From Cacajao melanocephalus (taxonomy: Eukaryota; Chordata; Mammalia; Primates; Pitheciidae): a stretch of DNA of 64,000 bases. Both the position numbers and the translations under genes were made by a program. Under the pieces are notes generated by a model. That model had not been told where the DNA came from and did no database searches. It was given only the letters and a program-made list of their open reading frames with translations. The stretch is taken from contig CAUYLG010075725.1 of the NCBI GenBank assembly GCA_963573385.1, positions 1 to 64,000 of the forward strand. The letters run 5' to 3'. Of the stretch, positions 28,350 to 42,571 are shown piece by piece; position 1 is the stretch's first letter; every line of letters starts with the position of its first letter.

Positions 28350-28696
28350 TGCTATGATTTGGATACATCCCCCAAAAGTTCATGTTTTGGAAACTTAATT
28401 GCCATTGTATTAGTATTAAGAGGTAGAGAGCCTTTAGGAGATGATTAAGTCACGAGGTATGTGCCCTCATGAGTGATCCAATGCCATTATCCTAGGAGTG
28501 AGCTAGTTATGATGGGAGTGGGTTCCCAATGAAAGGATACGTTCAGTTCTATTTCTCTGTGACACAAGCACTTGCTTCAGCATCCTACCCATCTGCCATG
28601 GGATGACCCACCTTCCAGAACTATGAGTCAAATACATTTCTGTTTATTACCTAGTCTGTGGTATTCTGTTTTTAGCAATAGAAAATTGACTAAGAC
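28350..28696 (+). mobile_element. MaLR LTR (MST/MLT1-like)
   Basis: tgctatgatttggatacatc, ggtagagagcctttaggaga, ctcatgagtgatccaatgcc, ccagaactatgagtcaaata and gaaaattgactaagaca give the MaLR layout. Diverged, antisense to CAMK4. Confidence 0.75.
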
Positions 28697-30984
28697 ACCA
28701 GGTAAACTAAATTGACAGCAGTGGACTCATAGTCTTGCTTCTCTAATTTATGGTATGTTATTGCTCATCAGAAAGAACCTTGTCCCCACTTAAATTATTT
28801 GTCATTGCTCTTGTTACTAATATGAAGTGAATAGTCATCAAATGGCTTGGCCACATGGGGTATTTCTGTAATGCCTTGTCCTAGCTCCTCTACTTAAACT
28901 GCCTTAAGAATTATAATGGCTTCTGATATACTTTTTGAATATTATACACAGAAAAAAAATAAAATTTAAAAACTTGTTCAGATTTTTATGGTTTCAAGAC
29001 TCCATGACACTCAAGATTTCTTAAAACTGGAAGAAATTCCAATTTTTCTGTCTGTCCTCATGGCAAGAGAAAAATAAGTAGAAAGAGGTATAATTCTAGA
29101 GTAACACCAGAGAAAAAGTCTCCACCACTGGAATGGGAGTGACCAAATACAGATCCTTCATTAAGATATGCAGCAAATACACTCTCGTGCTGGGACTAAG
29201 ATGGTTGATGAGGAAAAGAGAAACAATTAAAAATATTGTGAAAAAGAAAGCAATGATACTTTAAACAAAAACAAAGGAAAACCAGTTTCTGCTTTGTAGA
29301 AATTATGAATGGAGCAAGAGAGTGAATAAACTGGAGAACAGAAGAGACAATAACACCAGATTTCTGTTAGATTTGAACCACTTAGCTATCTTAGATGTGG
29401 CCTACATCCAGACTCTGGATGTTCAAATACTCTTGGAAAACTGGGGTGACCTGTGCAACTAGAGGCTGCTGCTCTTTTTGTTCTAATCATTCAGGCAAGA
29501 AAAGCAGCATTTCCACATAAAACACTCAGCCTTATCTTATTTTCCTTGTAGAGATAAAGACTATAAAACTTGTTATGTCTCTGTATTCTGCCTTTGGCTT
29601 CTTTGGCTTATTTTTGGTATGAACGATGTCCAGATATATGATGCAAACTATACAACTGTGCTCATCAAATCCTTTATGGAAACAGAATATAAGTCATTAA
29701 TGGATAAATAAATAAGCAACCAAATGTCTTTATGCTTTCCCAATGATTCCCTATGCATAACTTCTGCTTAATTTAGCATCCTATTTTCTGACATTCAACA
29801 AGTACACGTTGGCACTAACATGCTTGGTGAAAAATCTTGACAACTGGAGTTTTGTTAAATTCAAGAATGACAATTTTAGACTACAAGAATTTGAAAGCTA
29901 AGAACTTCTGTCTGAACACCCAAAAATCAAATGTGGGACACAAATATCAAGGATTTCCTACATGAGGCTGGTACCTCCAATAAGTACAGAATTTTAATCA
30001 AGTCTCATTGTTTATCATTATCCTCTTGTTCTACCAGAAACCTGGCATCTTATGACTGTCTCACATTTTTCAGTGTTCTTAAGGAGTGACTTGTTTCTGG
30101 TCCAGTGGGGAAGGTATCCCAGGGCCTGGAAGTTGGATAGATATCCTTCTTCCTCATTGCTATGCCCAAATCATTTATCCTCCCTTCTTCCTCCAAAATC
30201 CCAGCTCCTTTGAAATGTCTTCCATCAGTAAATACATCCTGCAACTCCTCCTCACTGTAGTCATCTTCCCATCACCCTTTCACTAACACATTCCTATACT
30301 GAACATTTTAGCATGTATATTTCTATCTCAACCATTATTCCCATAATCATTCTTAACAACTTCAACTTTCACGTGGATGGTTCATTCAACATTCTTGTCT
30401 CTCATGTCTTTTACCGCTGCCTCAATTCTTCCTTAGCCACTTATTTCCATGATAACATCTCAGGCCATATGGTTAGCATCAGGTGAATCACATCACAAAC
30501 CTTGATTTCAAACATTACACTCTCTGATCTCTACTACCTATCTTTACAGCTCCTACTTGGCTTAAATTCTATGGTCCTTTAGTGTAAGCCCTCTTCTGCT
30601 TATATATGTCTCCAACTTGTTTGCTCTTCTCTCCCTTGGTTGCACTTCCCAGGACAATTTTTAGTTTGTTTAAATGCTACTCTTCCCTTATTTAGTCCAT
30701 GTCTATGCCCGAACTAAAGTGAATGAAAGAAAACACACAGCTATGGTGGCTGGTCCTATTTTTAATTTGTGACCCCAACTCTTAAGGGTCCTCAGCTTTC
30801 TTACTCTGCAAGAGAACATTTTACACTTTCCCTCCTTTGACTTTTAATAGTCGTTCTTCCCTTTATTCTTATCTCATGATTTTGCTTTTAATTCACTGAG
30901 AAGGTAAAAAAAAAATCCAAAGATTATCTTCTCATCAACCAGTCTACTGATTTGTATGCATCTGTATTCAATTAATTTTATCCA
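28697..30984. other. Intron 2 stretch without recognised element
   Basis: No gene. 30080-30660 is pyrimidine-rich and may be a remnant of an old LINE, not assignable by eye. Confidence 0.45.
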
Positions 30985-31865
30985 TTTATTTTACAAATAG
31001 TTTTGCACACCCACTATGTAGAGATGCTATTCTGGACATGATAATACAGCAGTAAACAAAATAGATACACTTCCTGCCCTCAGAAGTTTATGTTTTAATA
31101 AAGACAGAAAATGAATAAGTAAATATATAAAAAGTCCATAGTTGGTAAGCACAATGCAGTAAAACAAAAGAAAACAAACAGAAGTAAGGAAGGGGGAGTG
31201 ATGAAGGGTGCTATCTGAGACGGACAGTTAGAGAAGGTCTTTCTGATAGAATAACACAGGAAACATTCACTTGGATCTGTGGGAGGAAGGTTTCAGACAG
31301 AAAAATAGCAAATGCAGAGGCCCTCAGCTATGAGTGGGGCTTGGGGCAACTGAGTGAGGAGGCCAGTTTAGCAAGAGCAAAGTGGCAGAGAAAGAAAACA
31401 GTAGATGATGACAGAGGCTCTTCACAATCAGAAGCTGGGTCATGAAAAGCCATGTTGCCCATGGTAAGAACTTTACATTTTAGTATAAAAGAGGTTAGAT
31501 ACAATTGGAGGATTCTGAGAGAGGCAAGATATGATCTTAGTTAAATTTTAAAAGGATTCTCTGACTCTTGTAGGGGTAAGAATAATGGGATTCGTTATTA
31601 GTAAAAGCAGAGACATCTAAGAAGTGTCTATGGCAGTTATCCAGGTGAGAGACAATGAAGGTTTGGGCCCAGGAGGTAGTGTTGAAGGGAGTGAGACATG
31701 GATGGATATTTTTTAAAGAAGAGTCATTAGTATTTGAAGATAGACTAGCTATGGGATACAAAGGAAAGAGAAGTATAAAGGATGACTGCAAGTTTTTGAT
31801 CTGAGAAGCAGGAAGACTAAAATTGCCACTTGCTGAGATGGGGAGACAGGAGAGAAGCAGCTTCA
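30985..31865 (-). mobile_element. L2 fragment, about 880 bp
   Basis: Reversed L2 landmarks in order: gataatacagcagtaaacaa, cttcctgccctcagaagttt, atgcagaggccctcagctat, ggccagtttagcaagagcaa, gccatggtaagaactttac-like text, and ttatccaggtgagagacaat. Long for an element of this age. Confidence 0.75.
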
Positions 31866-33084
31866 GAAAAATGCTAATAATGCCTTGGCCCTGTCCATTG
31901 TGCTGAACTCTCCTACCATTCTTCCCCTTCTTTCACACCGGCTCACTGATCATCTTTGAGGAAGCCACGATAGTCTCCACCACTTTGGGGTTCTTTCACT
32001 TTGCACTTGATAGTACTCTGTCTCAAATGCTCTTTTCCCAGATTTTTCAGTTTGAGTTTGGGATCAATGAAGAAGAGAATGAAAGGGACCACTGCATAGA
32101 GCGGGTGACGGTTTAGAGGTGAGGGCAGCAACAAGCATTGGATGTGGTGGGATGGAACGAGAAGGAGACTGATATTGCAAGGAAAGCCAATACTCTGTAT
32201 TACATTTAACACTGCCTAGCATGAAGCCAACCTTGTTTTGATCAGTATGGGAAGACAGACTCTAATCAGATAAGCTTGTCTTTGAACACTGTAAAACCCA
32301 ATATTTTTTATAGCTCTGTTTCTAGGCACCTCCTGCAGATGCTAAGACATTGGGAGGAACGAAAGGAGAAAAGAAGGGCTTTCCGATAGAGGAGGAAACC
32401 CAGAATTTAAATAGAGTTTAGGCAAAACAAGAGTGCCTCTGAGAAGCTTAACCCAGGAAGACACTTCTATTTCAGACCTTGAAGCCTTTGTAAGACAGGT
32501 AGATTTAGAACAGAGCAGTGTCTCCAAAGGGAGTTACCTCTGCTCCTTAATTCTTAGATTCTAAATACAAACCTATGTGCTTGCAGGTACCAGAAATTCC
32601 TTTAACAGGAAACAGTCTTTTATTTTGCAATGAATGAAATTGGCTTAAAATATTCCTGGGAGATATAACAAGCTGAACAAAGTTAATACAAAAAATCTGG
32701 CTGATGCCAGACTCTCGCCAGAAAGAGGCTGGTCATAGTGGAAGCAGGGAGAAAACGGAAGGAACCTGACAGATAAAGCAGAAGAAGGATCTTCATGTCT
32801 TTACCCAACACCTTTTTCTCTTGCTTCTTTTATCCGTATCTCCCTGGGATCTATAACACAGGAGCGTGACTCTGATTTAATACCTCTCATCTTTAAAAAG
32901 GTCTTTCTGTCCCTTACCACCCCCTCCTGCTTCCAAAGCATTATCTCTGCTTCCCTTCATAGAAAACCTCTCTAGTGTTGCCTCTGCACTCTTTCTTCAC
33001 TTCACCTGGGAGTAGAGGAAATAAAATCGATTATTTCATGTCACCATTCTGGTCTGACTTCTCTCCTACATTAAAGGCAACAGC
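31866..33084. other. Intron 2 stretch without recognised gene
   Basis: Mixed composition. 32830-33080 may be a further, more 5' portion of L2, not certain. Confidence 0.4.
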
Positions 33085-33688
33085 AATATTATATTATTGC
33101 CTAACTTGTCTCACTGCTTTGATCCTTATTCTTTATATTCATTCCCTCTGCACACAGCATCCAGAATGATGTCTTTTAAATGTAAACCAGATCATGTCAC
33201 TCTCAGTTTAAATGCCTTTGTTGGAGTCCCACTGTGCTTTAAAAAGTATAAATTATTTGCCATAGACCTTAAAACTCAGAATGGCTTGGCCTCACCCTAT
33301 TGGTCTGATGTCACTGTCCTTTGTATGCAGGCCATTCAACTTGTAGACCAAGCTTCAAGGCGTCTGCACTTGCTCCTCCCTCTTTCACCAAGCCTTTTTC
33401 ACTCAGTTCACTGAGAGTCACCGAGAGGCCTTTCCTGGCCACTCCATCAAAAGTAGTTACACACTCACACACATACAACATACACACACACACCATGAGT
33501 CATACTGTTCAAACTGTATAACAGTTACAAAAAGCTGCGTTATCATTTAATTACTAATTCATTATTTGTTTCTTCCATCAGAGCATGAGTTTTGTGACAG
33601 AAAGGATCTTGTCTGTTTTCTGAATATGCTATCTTTGGCATTATTTACCAATACCTGGCATTTAATAATTTTTTAAGTGAATGAATGA
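33085..33688 (+). mobile_element. L2 3' region
   Basis: gatgtcttttaaatgtaaac, cagatcatgtcactctcagt, cttggcctcaccctattggt, acttgctcctccctc, then a 3' end of ttaagtgaatgaatgagg. This is L2 in forward order, ending in the GAATGAATG tail. Includes a CA/TACA microsatellite at 33455-33493. Confidence 0.75.
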
Positions 33689-34445
33689 GGTATGGAGGCT
33701 GGTGATTGAATACAGAAGGCTGGCAGCTCAAAGAAAAATAAATCTGGTTTAACATTAAGCTTTGGTTAGATGAGATTAGAATTGATTAGTCAGTTCTCAT
33801 CCTGCTACATAAATTTACATAATATTTTTTCATGTTATTGACACTAATGGAGTGGAGAATGTCTGTTTCATGGCCAGAGCTAAGTACCCAGATCCTCTAG
33901 AGCCTCTAGATTCTCTCCCAAGGTAAATGAAGAACACTTGGAAAAATATAAATTATTAAAGCACAGGTGAAGTTGCTGACCTTCTAAATCCACTGCAGCA
34001 GGTACTGATACTCCTCTCCCCCATCACAGGTTATAAAGGCTTTTATAGCTTCCAGAGAGAAGTCCTGTATTTTTTCTTCCAACAGCACACCTTGGCTTTA
34101 ATTTGAGTGATCCATCATTTATATCAAACACAACCACAGAGTGATTAAAAGAGAAGGAAATGAGAGAGATTAGAAATGATAATGGTGAGAATTGGAAATG
34201 TACCATCCATTACCAAAGAAGCAACTATGATATCCTTGTTAGCAGAAAAGAATTTTACCGGTGCAGCTGTGGATTTTTTCATTTGCCTCTGTGCCCTCCA
34301 TGGGCACAGAACCTGGCTGGGTCTTTACTCATCATATTTCCCAAGAAGGAGCCAGCATCAGCATGGTCTTACAAAAAAGAAACTGATATAACAAAGAGAT
34401 AATTAATGTTAAGCCTCCCAAATTCTCTTTTAAGATTCATGTTTT
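33689..34445. other. Intron 2 stretch without recognised element
   Basis: No gene or assignable repeat seen. Confidence 0.5.
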
Positions 34446-34765
<320 letters not shown>

Positions 34766-34908
34766 TCAGAGCTAGAAGGAAATTAACATATATTAAATAC
34801 TTTTATAAAAGTATCATAGTCACATTAAAAAATATAAAACATTTAAAAGAGTGAAGAATATATCCACTGTTATAACACAAATAATAAAATATATGTATAA
34901 AATGTATG

Positions 34909-35032
34909 TATAAAAGAAATATACATACATATATGAAAAAATAAACAAAAATGCTCATATACATACATATCTGAAAAAAATTCTTTTTTAAAAAATGAAT
35001 TTTTTTCAGATATGTATGTATATTTCTTTTTA
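34909..35032. repeat. Nested AT-rich hairpins
   Basis: Perfect 27-bp inverted arms at 34957-34983 and 34997-35023 (ATATACATACATATCTG then A7TTC) around a 13-nt loop. An earlier ATATACATACATAT at 34919-34932 competes for the same right arm. Probably grew from a TATG-type microsatellite. Confidence 0.93.
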
Positions 35033-35261
35033 CATTTTCAAATATAAAAATATTTGAAAGTTTGTTGCCTTTCTCACTAAAAACGTCATTAACATTTTAT
35101 GAATATCTAATATCCATAAGCAGAAGGTAAAACACCTTCCTAAAGGCCCAATGTCATCAGTGCCTAGCCCTAAAATTAGACATGAATGATTTCTTAAAAC
35201 TTCTTATTAATATATTACATAATCAGCATCCTTGTCAGTACATTTTTCAAAGAATTCAGTT

Positions 35262-35450
35262 TGAATCCTAGCTTGATCATTTAGAGTCCTTTAACAAGTC
35301 CCTTAATCTGTATGAGGATTGCTTCAATTTCATCATGTGTAAAATGGGGATAATAATTGTTATTCTGGAATATTATTGTTTTAAGGATTGAATAAGAATA
35401 CGTGTGAAATTTCCTAGTCCCTGTGAAATGTTCACTAAATGTCAGTGCCT
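35262..35450 (+). mobile_element. MIR
   Basis: gaatcctagcttgatcattt, aacaagtcccttaatctgta, cgttcaatttcatc-like and gtaaaatggggataataatt give the MIR core order. Confidence 0.7.
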
Positions 35451-37755
35451 TCCCTAGAATGACTTTTAAAATCAAAGTGATCATTTCTAGTCCTCTGTTT
35501 CCAATTTTCTAATTCTTGACAAAGAAGGCACCACAACTGCAGCATACTAAGTTCAGAAATATAGGGATTTATGAAAGTGTTCCACTCTTACTAAAAGAAA
35601 GTGTCTACTAAACATGAAACACAATTTTATTTTTATTGTTATTTTTTTAAAAATTTCTGAAAGTGGATGACAACTTCTTCAGAATCCTAAACTATATCCT
35701 CCTGTAATCTTCCTGCCTGCATGTGAATCAAAAAGAAAACTAATATCTATTTGCATTTAAATAAATACCTTCCCTCACCTTTTCTGAAGACTAAGATAAG
35801 AGCTGCACTGTCCTGTAAACTTTAGGGAGGTTTTAAGACCATTTCATATGTTTACTAATTACTGTTGACCACCAGGGTCACATCTAAGTTGACTATAAAC
35901 TTGGAGATCAGCCATGTCCTGTATATATTCAAGTCTAACAAAGGTGTAATATACTCCATCCTTTCTTCTTAGAGCCTATTAGTAATTTTTATATGGTCAA
36001 GACAGTAATTTTAGTAATTTTTATGACCATTTTATATAACCAAGATTTTTAAGTTATCAAGAAGGCATGAAAATAGTGAAATTTAGGTTTTCATTTTATA
36101 TTATTTCAGTCAAACAACAATGATTTATGTGCACAATTCCCAAACCATCTGAAGTAAGAGGCACAGTATTGTATACAGAGGGCCTCAGATATTCCTTTGG
36201 TCTTTTTCTTGATCCTTAAAACTAAGTGATTTTCTATTAGTTATAAAGCCAAGTAATTAATTATATTCAAAAAGCTTATGACTTTGCAAACTGTTAAATA
36301 ATAAAAATAAAAATAATACTCCTGAAAGTATTAACATTTTAAGCTTCATCAACTACATCTTAGGGTTTGATTAAAAAAAATAATAAAAACCCAGATGCTC
36401 TTAGAAGAAAGCTTAGCTTACTGCCTGTTCTTTCAAGGACAATTCAGACCTTTTTCAAAGACCCTGGCTAATATCGTTCATGAATGCTAAAACTTGGTAG
36501 GAAAAAAAAAAAACGGGCTATATAAAGAGGGGCTTTTATGTGATTCTTTTAGAGTTATGACCAGAAAAGTAGAGAAGAAATTAATGTTGAACCAAAAAAT
36601 AATGTAATCACACTCTGGCCTGGAATGGGAAAGACAAGAGATTCTAGAGATCTTAATGATTTAAGGTTTGAGAAAAAAATTTCCATTGTCAGTATTGCCC
36701 GATAGCAATATATTCTTTCTAGATATAGAAGTCTGGATTTTCTGAGGTAGCATTTTAACATGAATGGAACCCAGAGCCTCACTTGTCTCTGAAAGACCAG
36801 AAACACAAGTGTGTTAGCTCATCCTTTCCAGCATCTTTCACCATCCAGTCATGTGCACATCCTCAAAGCACTCCCATCAGCATGCCTATAAGTTTCTTCT
36901 AAGTAACACTGCTTACAGGTTAAAAGCTTCATGTAAGAGTTAACTGGGTAGTATGCACACATTCCATGTTTATGCCCTATTATTTCTCCATCTCTGATAT
37001 TTTCCAAGATTGTCGGACTTCAAAGTTAGGTAGCCAAGGGGCCTGTGATCCCAGGACTGGTTTGGTCTCTGAATGTCTGTTCAGTATTTACTGGCCTCTC
37101 CTGTAGAGCCAGTGAGCACATGACCTGTCCTCAGTCATCTGAAACTGTAGGTTCCTTCACCTAGTCAAGTCTCTACTGCAGACAGCATCTGGCAGTGGCG
37201 CTGGTACGTGGCCTTTTCATGCCCACCACACTCCCCCAGATTATATAAGCCAGAGGTCAAGGGGAAAGAACAGGGTAAGGGAAACATTGCTCTGAGAGAG
37301 AGCTAAATTCAATCTTTACCCTAAAGAAATACTTTCAAACTAAAACAGACTCTTAATCTGGAAGAAACTAAGATATCTTTGACTGGAAATTTTTAGTATG
37401 TTTTCCTTCCAGGTATCCGGTGATAGCAAGAGGAATTCAGGTTCAGAAAAAATACTGTTGATGAAAATAGAGGATACTTACACATTTTTTTTTGAGGATG
37501 TAAGTGTGGTGGGTAAATTTTTATTTGACACCCACATTCCCCTTCATAAAAATACATCAAAATTTAAAAGATGAGAATGATAATCTTGAATCTGCTTTAT
37601 CAATAAAAGGTATTATATACAGTTGATAGTACTTTATTATGTATGTCCTTCCTTGAAACTGATCAGGACACCCAGTATGTCCTGGTGTCATAATGGTAAA
37701 AACTGTTCTAGATTGTTCTGATCCTAAAAATCTCAAAGAAAAATGCTGGCAGTGA
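35451..37755. other. Intron 2 stretch without recognised element
   Basis: AT-rich to about 36800. 36830-37320 is better balanced and unique-looking, with a TTATATAA word at 37241-37248. No gene. Confidence 0.45.
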
Positions 37756-38947
37756 AGATTGAAACTGAACTCCTTCGTTACACCATGTACAAAAATAAAC
37801 TCAAAATGGATTAAAGCCGTAAATGTAAAACCCAAAACTATAAAAACTCTGGAAGGCAACCTAGGCAATACCATTCTGGACATAGGAACTGGCAAGGATT
37901 TCATGATGAAGATGCCAAAAGCAACTGCAACGAAGCAAAAAATTGACAAATGGATCTAATTAAACTAAAGAGCAGAAGAAACTCTCAAGAGACTAAACAG
38001 ACAACCTACAGAATGGAATATTTGCAAAGTATGCATCTGACAAAGGTCTAATATCTAGAACTTATAAGAAACTTAACCAAATTTATAAGAAAATAACAAC
38101 TCCATTAAAAAGTGGGCAAAGGGCATGAACACTTTTCAAAAGAAGCCAAACATGTGGTCAAAAATCATATGAATAAAAGTTTAACATCACTGATCATCAG
38201 AAAAATGCAAATCAATCCACAATCAAATACCATCTCACATCAGTCATGATGGCTATTATTAAAGAGTCAAAAAGTCACAGATGCTGGTGAGGTTGTGGAG
38301 AAAAGGGAACACTCAGACACTGTTGGTGGGAGTGTAAATTGGTTCAATCATTGTAGAAAGCAATTCTTCAAAAAGCTGAAAACAGAACTACCATTCAAAC
38401 CAGCAATGCCATTACCGGGTATATGTCCAAAGGAATTTAAATCGTTCTTTTATAAAGACACATGTACATATATGTTCAATGCAGCACTGTTCACACTAGC
38501 CAAGACATAGAATCAACCTAAATGACCATCAGTGGTAAACTGGATAAAGAAAATCTGGTACATATACACACAGAATACTATGCAGCCATAAAAAAGAATG
38601 AGATCATGTCCTTTGCAGGAACATGAATGGAGCTGTAGGCCATGATCCTTAGGCCATTATCCAAACTAACTCAGGAAAAGAAAACCAAATACTGCATGTT
38701 CTCACTTAGAAGTGGGAGCTAAATGATGAGAACATATTGACGCAAAGAGGAGAACAACAGACACTGGGGCCTATCTGAGGGTGAAGAGTGGTAGGGAGGG
38801 AGAGAAGCAGAAAAAATAACTACTGGGTACTAGGCTTAGTACCTGGGTGATAAAATAAGCTGTACAAAAAAACCCCCATGACATGAGTTTACCTACATAA
38901 CAAACCTGCATATGTATCCCATGAACCCAAAATAAAAGTTTAAAAAA
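37756..38947 (+). mobile_element. 5'-truncated L1 (ORF2 end + 3' UTR) with long TSD
   Basis: About 1.2 kb: the last part of ORF2 (tgggcaaagggcatgaacac, atgcaaatcaatccacaatc, gttggtgggagtgtaaattg) and the 3' UTR to ataaaagtttaaaaaa. A 23-bp target-site duplication flanks it (37733-37755 and 38948-38970, tcaaagaaaaat...cagtga) with two differences. No ORF is intact. Confidence 0.96.
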
Positions 38948-38970
38948 TCAAAGAAAAATCCTGCCAGTGA

Positions 38971-41377
38971 CAGATTGGTAGGTTGTGTGGGGGAAAAGCA
39001 TCCATCTGATATGTTCTTTTTGATATAACTATCCATCTGATGTTCTTCAGCTTTGCGGTAGAGATAAGTATAGGTAACTTTAACTGAATTTATCCGGTGA
39101 CAGATTCTTGCAGTAGCAAGGAAATTGGAATCTGACATATATAGCCATACCTGTGCACACACTGCATCCCATCTACCACTAAGACAAAGAGTTAACAGTC
39201 ACATCAAGCCATGGGGGTAGTCTGTATATCTCACAGTTCCCAGTTGTTTTTCTTTCATTTGCCAGTGGATACGGTGTGTGAGACTCATTAAACTCAGGTT
39301 TTAACAGAATTTGGCAAAAATAACATGTTGCTTGCATTCTCTGCACATAGGAAATTTATCTGTCCATGCTTCACAATCAATTTAGAAGTTGTTCTCAGCT
39401 TCTCTGTGACTCTGTCAATAAAGGCTTAATCATCCTTTATGGGTAAGAAAAGAGAAACTTCTAGTTTTAGTCCCGAATGTGGACCAAAATCATTCCTGAA
39501 TTATTTTTTTTCCTTTGTCTCTATCAGGGCCTTCATGGCATATATAAAAAATGCCCAGATTTGGAATTCGAAAGCCCTGAGTTTTAGAATACATTCTGTT
39601 GTGTATTTTGGACATGTCACTTCTCTAAAACTCCCATAGGAAAAACACTTCCTTGGGGAGCTTTGTGTTAACATGTGAAAGTGGGTACTGCATTACATAG
39701 TGTTTAATAATTAAATGTGGGTTCCATTCTTATTAGCATTATGCTGCTTTACTGTTAAAAACTACTGCTGTGACATATGGTGATTTGTAAGAGCTTACTT
39801 TTTAAAAAGGCTGAAAACGAATTCAATACTGAAAACTATATGGATCTCTTTTAATTAGTATCCTCTGTACATAGTCATTTCCCCTCTTCTAGAAAAGTAA
39901 TGGTTTTGAAGTTCCATGACTTGATCTTTTTTTAGCCTTCTTTTTCTCCTCTCCTTACATTGACTGGATGGATGCAACTATGGCCACCATTCAACTTTTT
40001 GTACCATAAAAAAATACAAATTAAAATTTATTAACATATTTTCTCCCTGTTAACACTAAGATTATAGCTTTCCATTTCTCACTAAGGTATTCCTAAGTTT
40101 GCCTTGAGGCTGATAGCCTGTGTCCTTCTGGCTCTCTCAGCTCTCCTGGTTGTGGTCCATTGGACAGCACTCTCCAGCTCTGATCTCCTGACCTCGAGCT
40201 TCTCTCAACTTTCCTAGTACCCCAGCCCCTCCTCTTTGGTTACAAGGCATTTCCCACTGAGTTCTCTGAGAAGTTCCTAGACTACTGCTTCTACTAGGCT
40301 GAAGCAACATAAGCTCTCCTTCTGGGGTTTCCTCTGTTTTTGGTTGGTTATATATCTCCTTTTTCTGCTCCACAGACCCCATTTAAAGAGTGAAAATCAC
40401 TTTAGTTCCAAGTGACCAATGTTTATAAAAGCACTAATGTGTTAAATGTCATAATTTGAGTAGATGGCATATCAGCAAAGTAAATTCATCTTTTGGGCAA
40501 GAGCACCCAGGCCTGTTGGTGCTCCAGCTCATGTCTCTCTCTCTCTCTCTGTCTCTCATCAGCTTGCTTCTGAATTGTGGTGTTTATTTCTAAAAGGCAG
40601 CAAAATACCTATACAAGATTGATATAATGAAAAGATGAATAAGATGCAGAATTGTAATAAATTTCAGCAATGTTTATATCAATTAAAAAAATGCATCAAA
40701 TCATAGCAATGAACACTCTGGAAGAATATGTCGACTTTCAAGTGTATTCTTGAATGGTAAAGAATACAAAGCAGGCCAAGATTTTAACATTCCACCTGCC
40801 ACCTTTGCTCTCTTATAGATATATTCTCATCATAAACTGAATAGAAATATCCCTGTTCCTATTCCAGGAGACCTGGTTTGATAGTCCCTAAGAAAATCAG
40901 TAGGTTCCAACTGACAGAGTGCTTGAAGTTTCACTTCACTTGACACGGTTTGTTATCTGCAAGCTACTTTCCTTAATGTGTTCTGAGATCTCAATTGGGC
41001 CAAAAAGTCTATTTGAGCTGGTGATTTATTATTCTCTTCTCCATCACTGACCAAGGTGACATTCCCCGTACTTCCACAGCACATCAGCAAGAGGTAAAAG
41101 TGGCCAATAGCAGAGAATAATAGATGCATATCTTTAACCCAGATTGAACCATCCATCCCTCTTATGTACATCATAGCAATTAGAAAATGCATGGCTCACA
41201 GTCAGTTTTCCATATTCCCAAAGGATAGTAAAAAAAGACGGAGCAGGGAATCTCCATTGTGCATCCTGAGTCTGCCTGGTTGAGTGCACAGTGGCAAAGT
41301 GTAGAGGATCTCCCTAGAGAGGTTGGTGGTTCCTACTCACTAAGGTATGAGAGGCTAGTTAAGCTTACTCCTCTTGG
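38971..41377. other. Intron 2 stretch without recognised gene
   Basis: Mixed. A possible MIR trace at 39520-39640 and a CT microsatellite near 40530-40558. 40120-40400 is balanced and unique-looking. No gene. Confidence 0.45.
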
Positions 41378-41404
41378 CCCAAAGAAGTCTCATTTATTTT
41401 GTAG

Positions 41405-41526
41405 TTTTTTTTTTTTTTTTTTTTTTTTGAGATGGAGTCTTGCTCTGTTGCCCAGGCTGGGGTTCTCAGCTCACTGCAACCTCTGTCTCCCAGGTTCAAA
41501 TGATTCTCCTGTCTCAGCCTCCTAGT
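41405..41526 (-). mobile_element. Alu right-arm fragment joined to L1
   Basis: A long T run, then gagatggagtcttgctctgt to gtctcagcctcctagta, where the Alu stops abruptly and L1 begins. Only the 3' part of Alu is present. Confidence 0.93.
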
Positions 41527-42571
41527 ACTTGTGTATTTTTCAGCTTTATTGTGGTGTAACTGACAAATAAAAATTATACATATTTAAAGGGTACAATGTG
41601 ATGTTCTGATGTACACATTACAAAATTATGGCCACAATCAAGCTAATTAACAAATCTATCTCACATAGTTATCTTTTTTGTGGTGGCAATATTTAACGTT
41701 TACTCCTAGAAAATTTCAAATATACAACACAGTGTTATTAACTATAGTTCCCATGCTGTATGTTTGATTTATAGAAATTATTCATTTTACATAACTGAAA
41801 GTTTATACCCTTTAACCTACAAACCTTCATTTTTTTTCCCACACTCAACCCCTGATAATCATCCTTCTACTCTTTCTGAGTTCAACTTTTCAGATTACAC
41901 ATATAAGTGAGATCATGCAGTATTTCACTTTGTGTCTGGCATATTTCACTTAGCATAGTGTCCTCCAAGATCATTCATGTTGCTGAAATTGGCAGGATTA
42001 TTTTCTTCCTTCTTAAGGTTGAATAATAGTCCATTACCCATACCTCATTTTGTCATTCGTCTATTGACAGACAAAAGTTGTTTCCTCATCTTAGCTATTG
42101 TGAATAATGCCATAATGAACCGTGCAACTACCTCTTTAATATACTGATCTTGTTTCCTTTGGATTTACTGGAATTTTGACAGGGATTGCACTGAATCTGT
42201 AAATTACTTTTGGGTAGTATGCCATTTTGGCAATATTAATTATTTCACTCCATGAACTTACCTTTCCATTTATTTGTGTTCTCTTCAATTTCTTTGATCA
42301 CTGTTTTATAGTTTTCAGAGTACAGATCTTTCACCTCCTTAAATTTATTCCTAAACATTTTAATTTTTGATGCTATAATAAATGAGATGGTTTTCTTAAT
42401 TTCTTTTTCAGATAGTTTGTTAGTGTATAGAAATATAACATATTTTTGTACTTCATTTATATATTATGAAACTTTACTAATTTATTAGTTCTTATATAGT
42501 TTTTTGTGGAGTCTTTACAGTTTTCTATAGCTAAGATCATATAATCTACAAACAGAGACAATTTTACTTCT
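41527..42571 (-). mobile_element. L1 with internal deletion, minus orientation
   Basis: Reversed 3' UTR/ORF2 end (agctttattgtggtgtaact to tcctttggattta), then a jump near 42165 to the reversed RT domain (gaattttgacagggattgca, tttctatagctaagatcat, aaacagagacaattttactt). One or more kilobases of ORF2 are missing between the two parts. Confidence 0.88.

Noticed and set aside
39000..39055. Tandem copy of ATCCATCTGAT...GTTCTT
   Set aside because: Two short imperfect copies only. Not distinguishable from chance duplication with any consequence.
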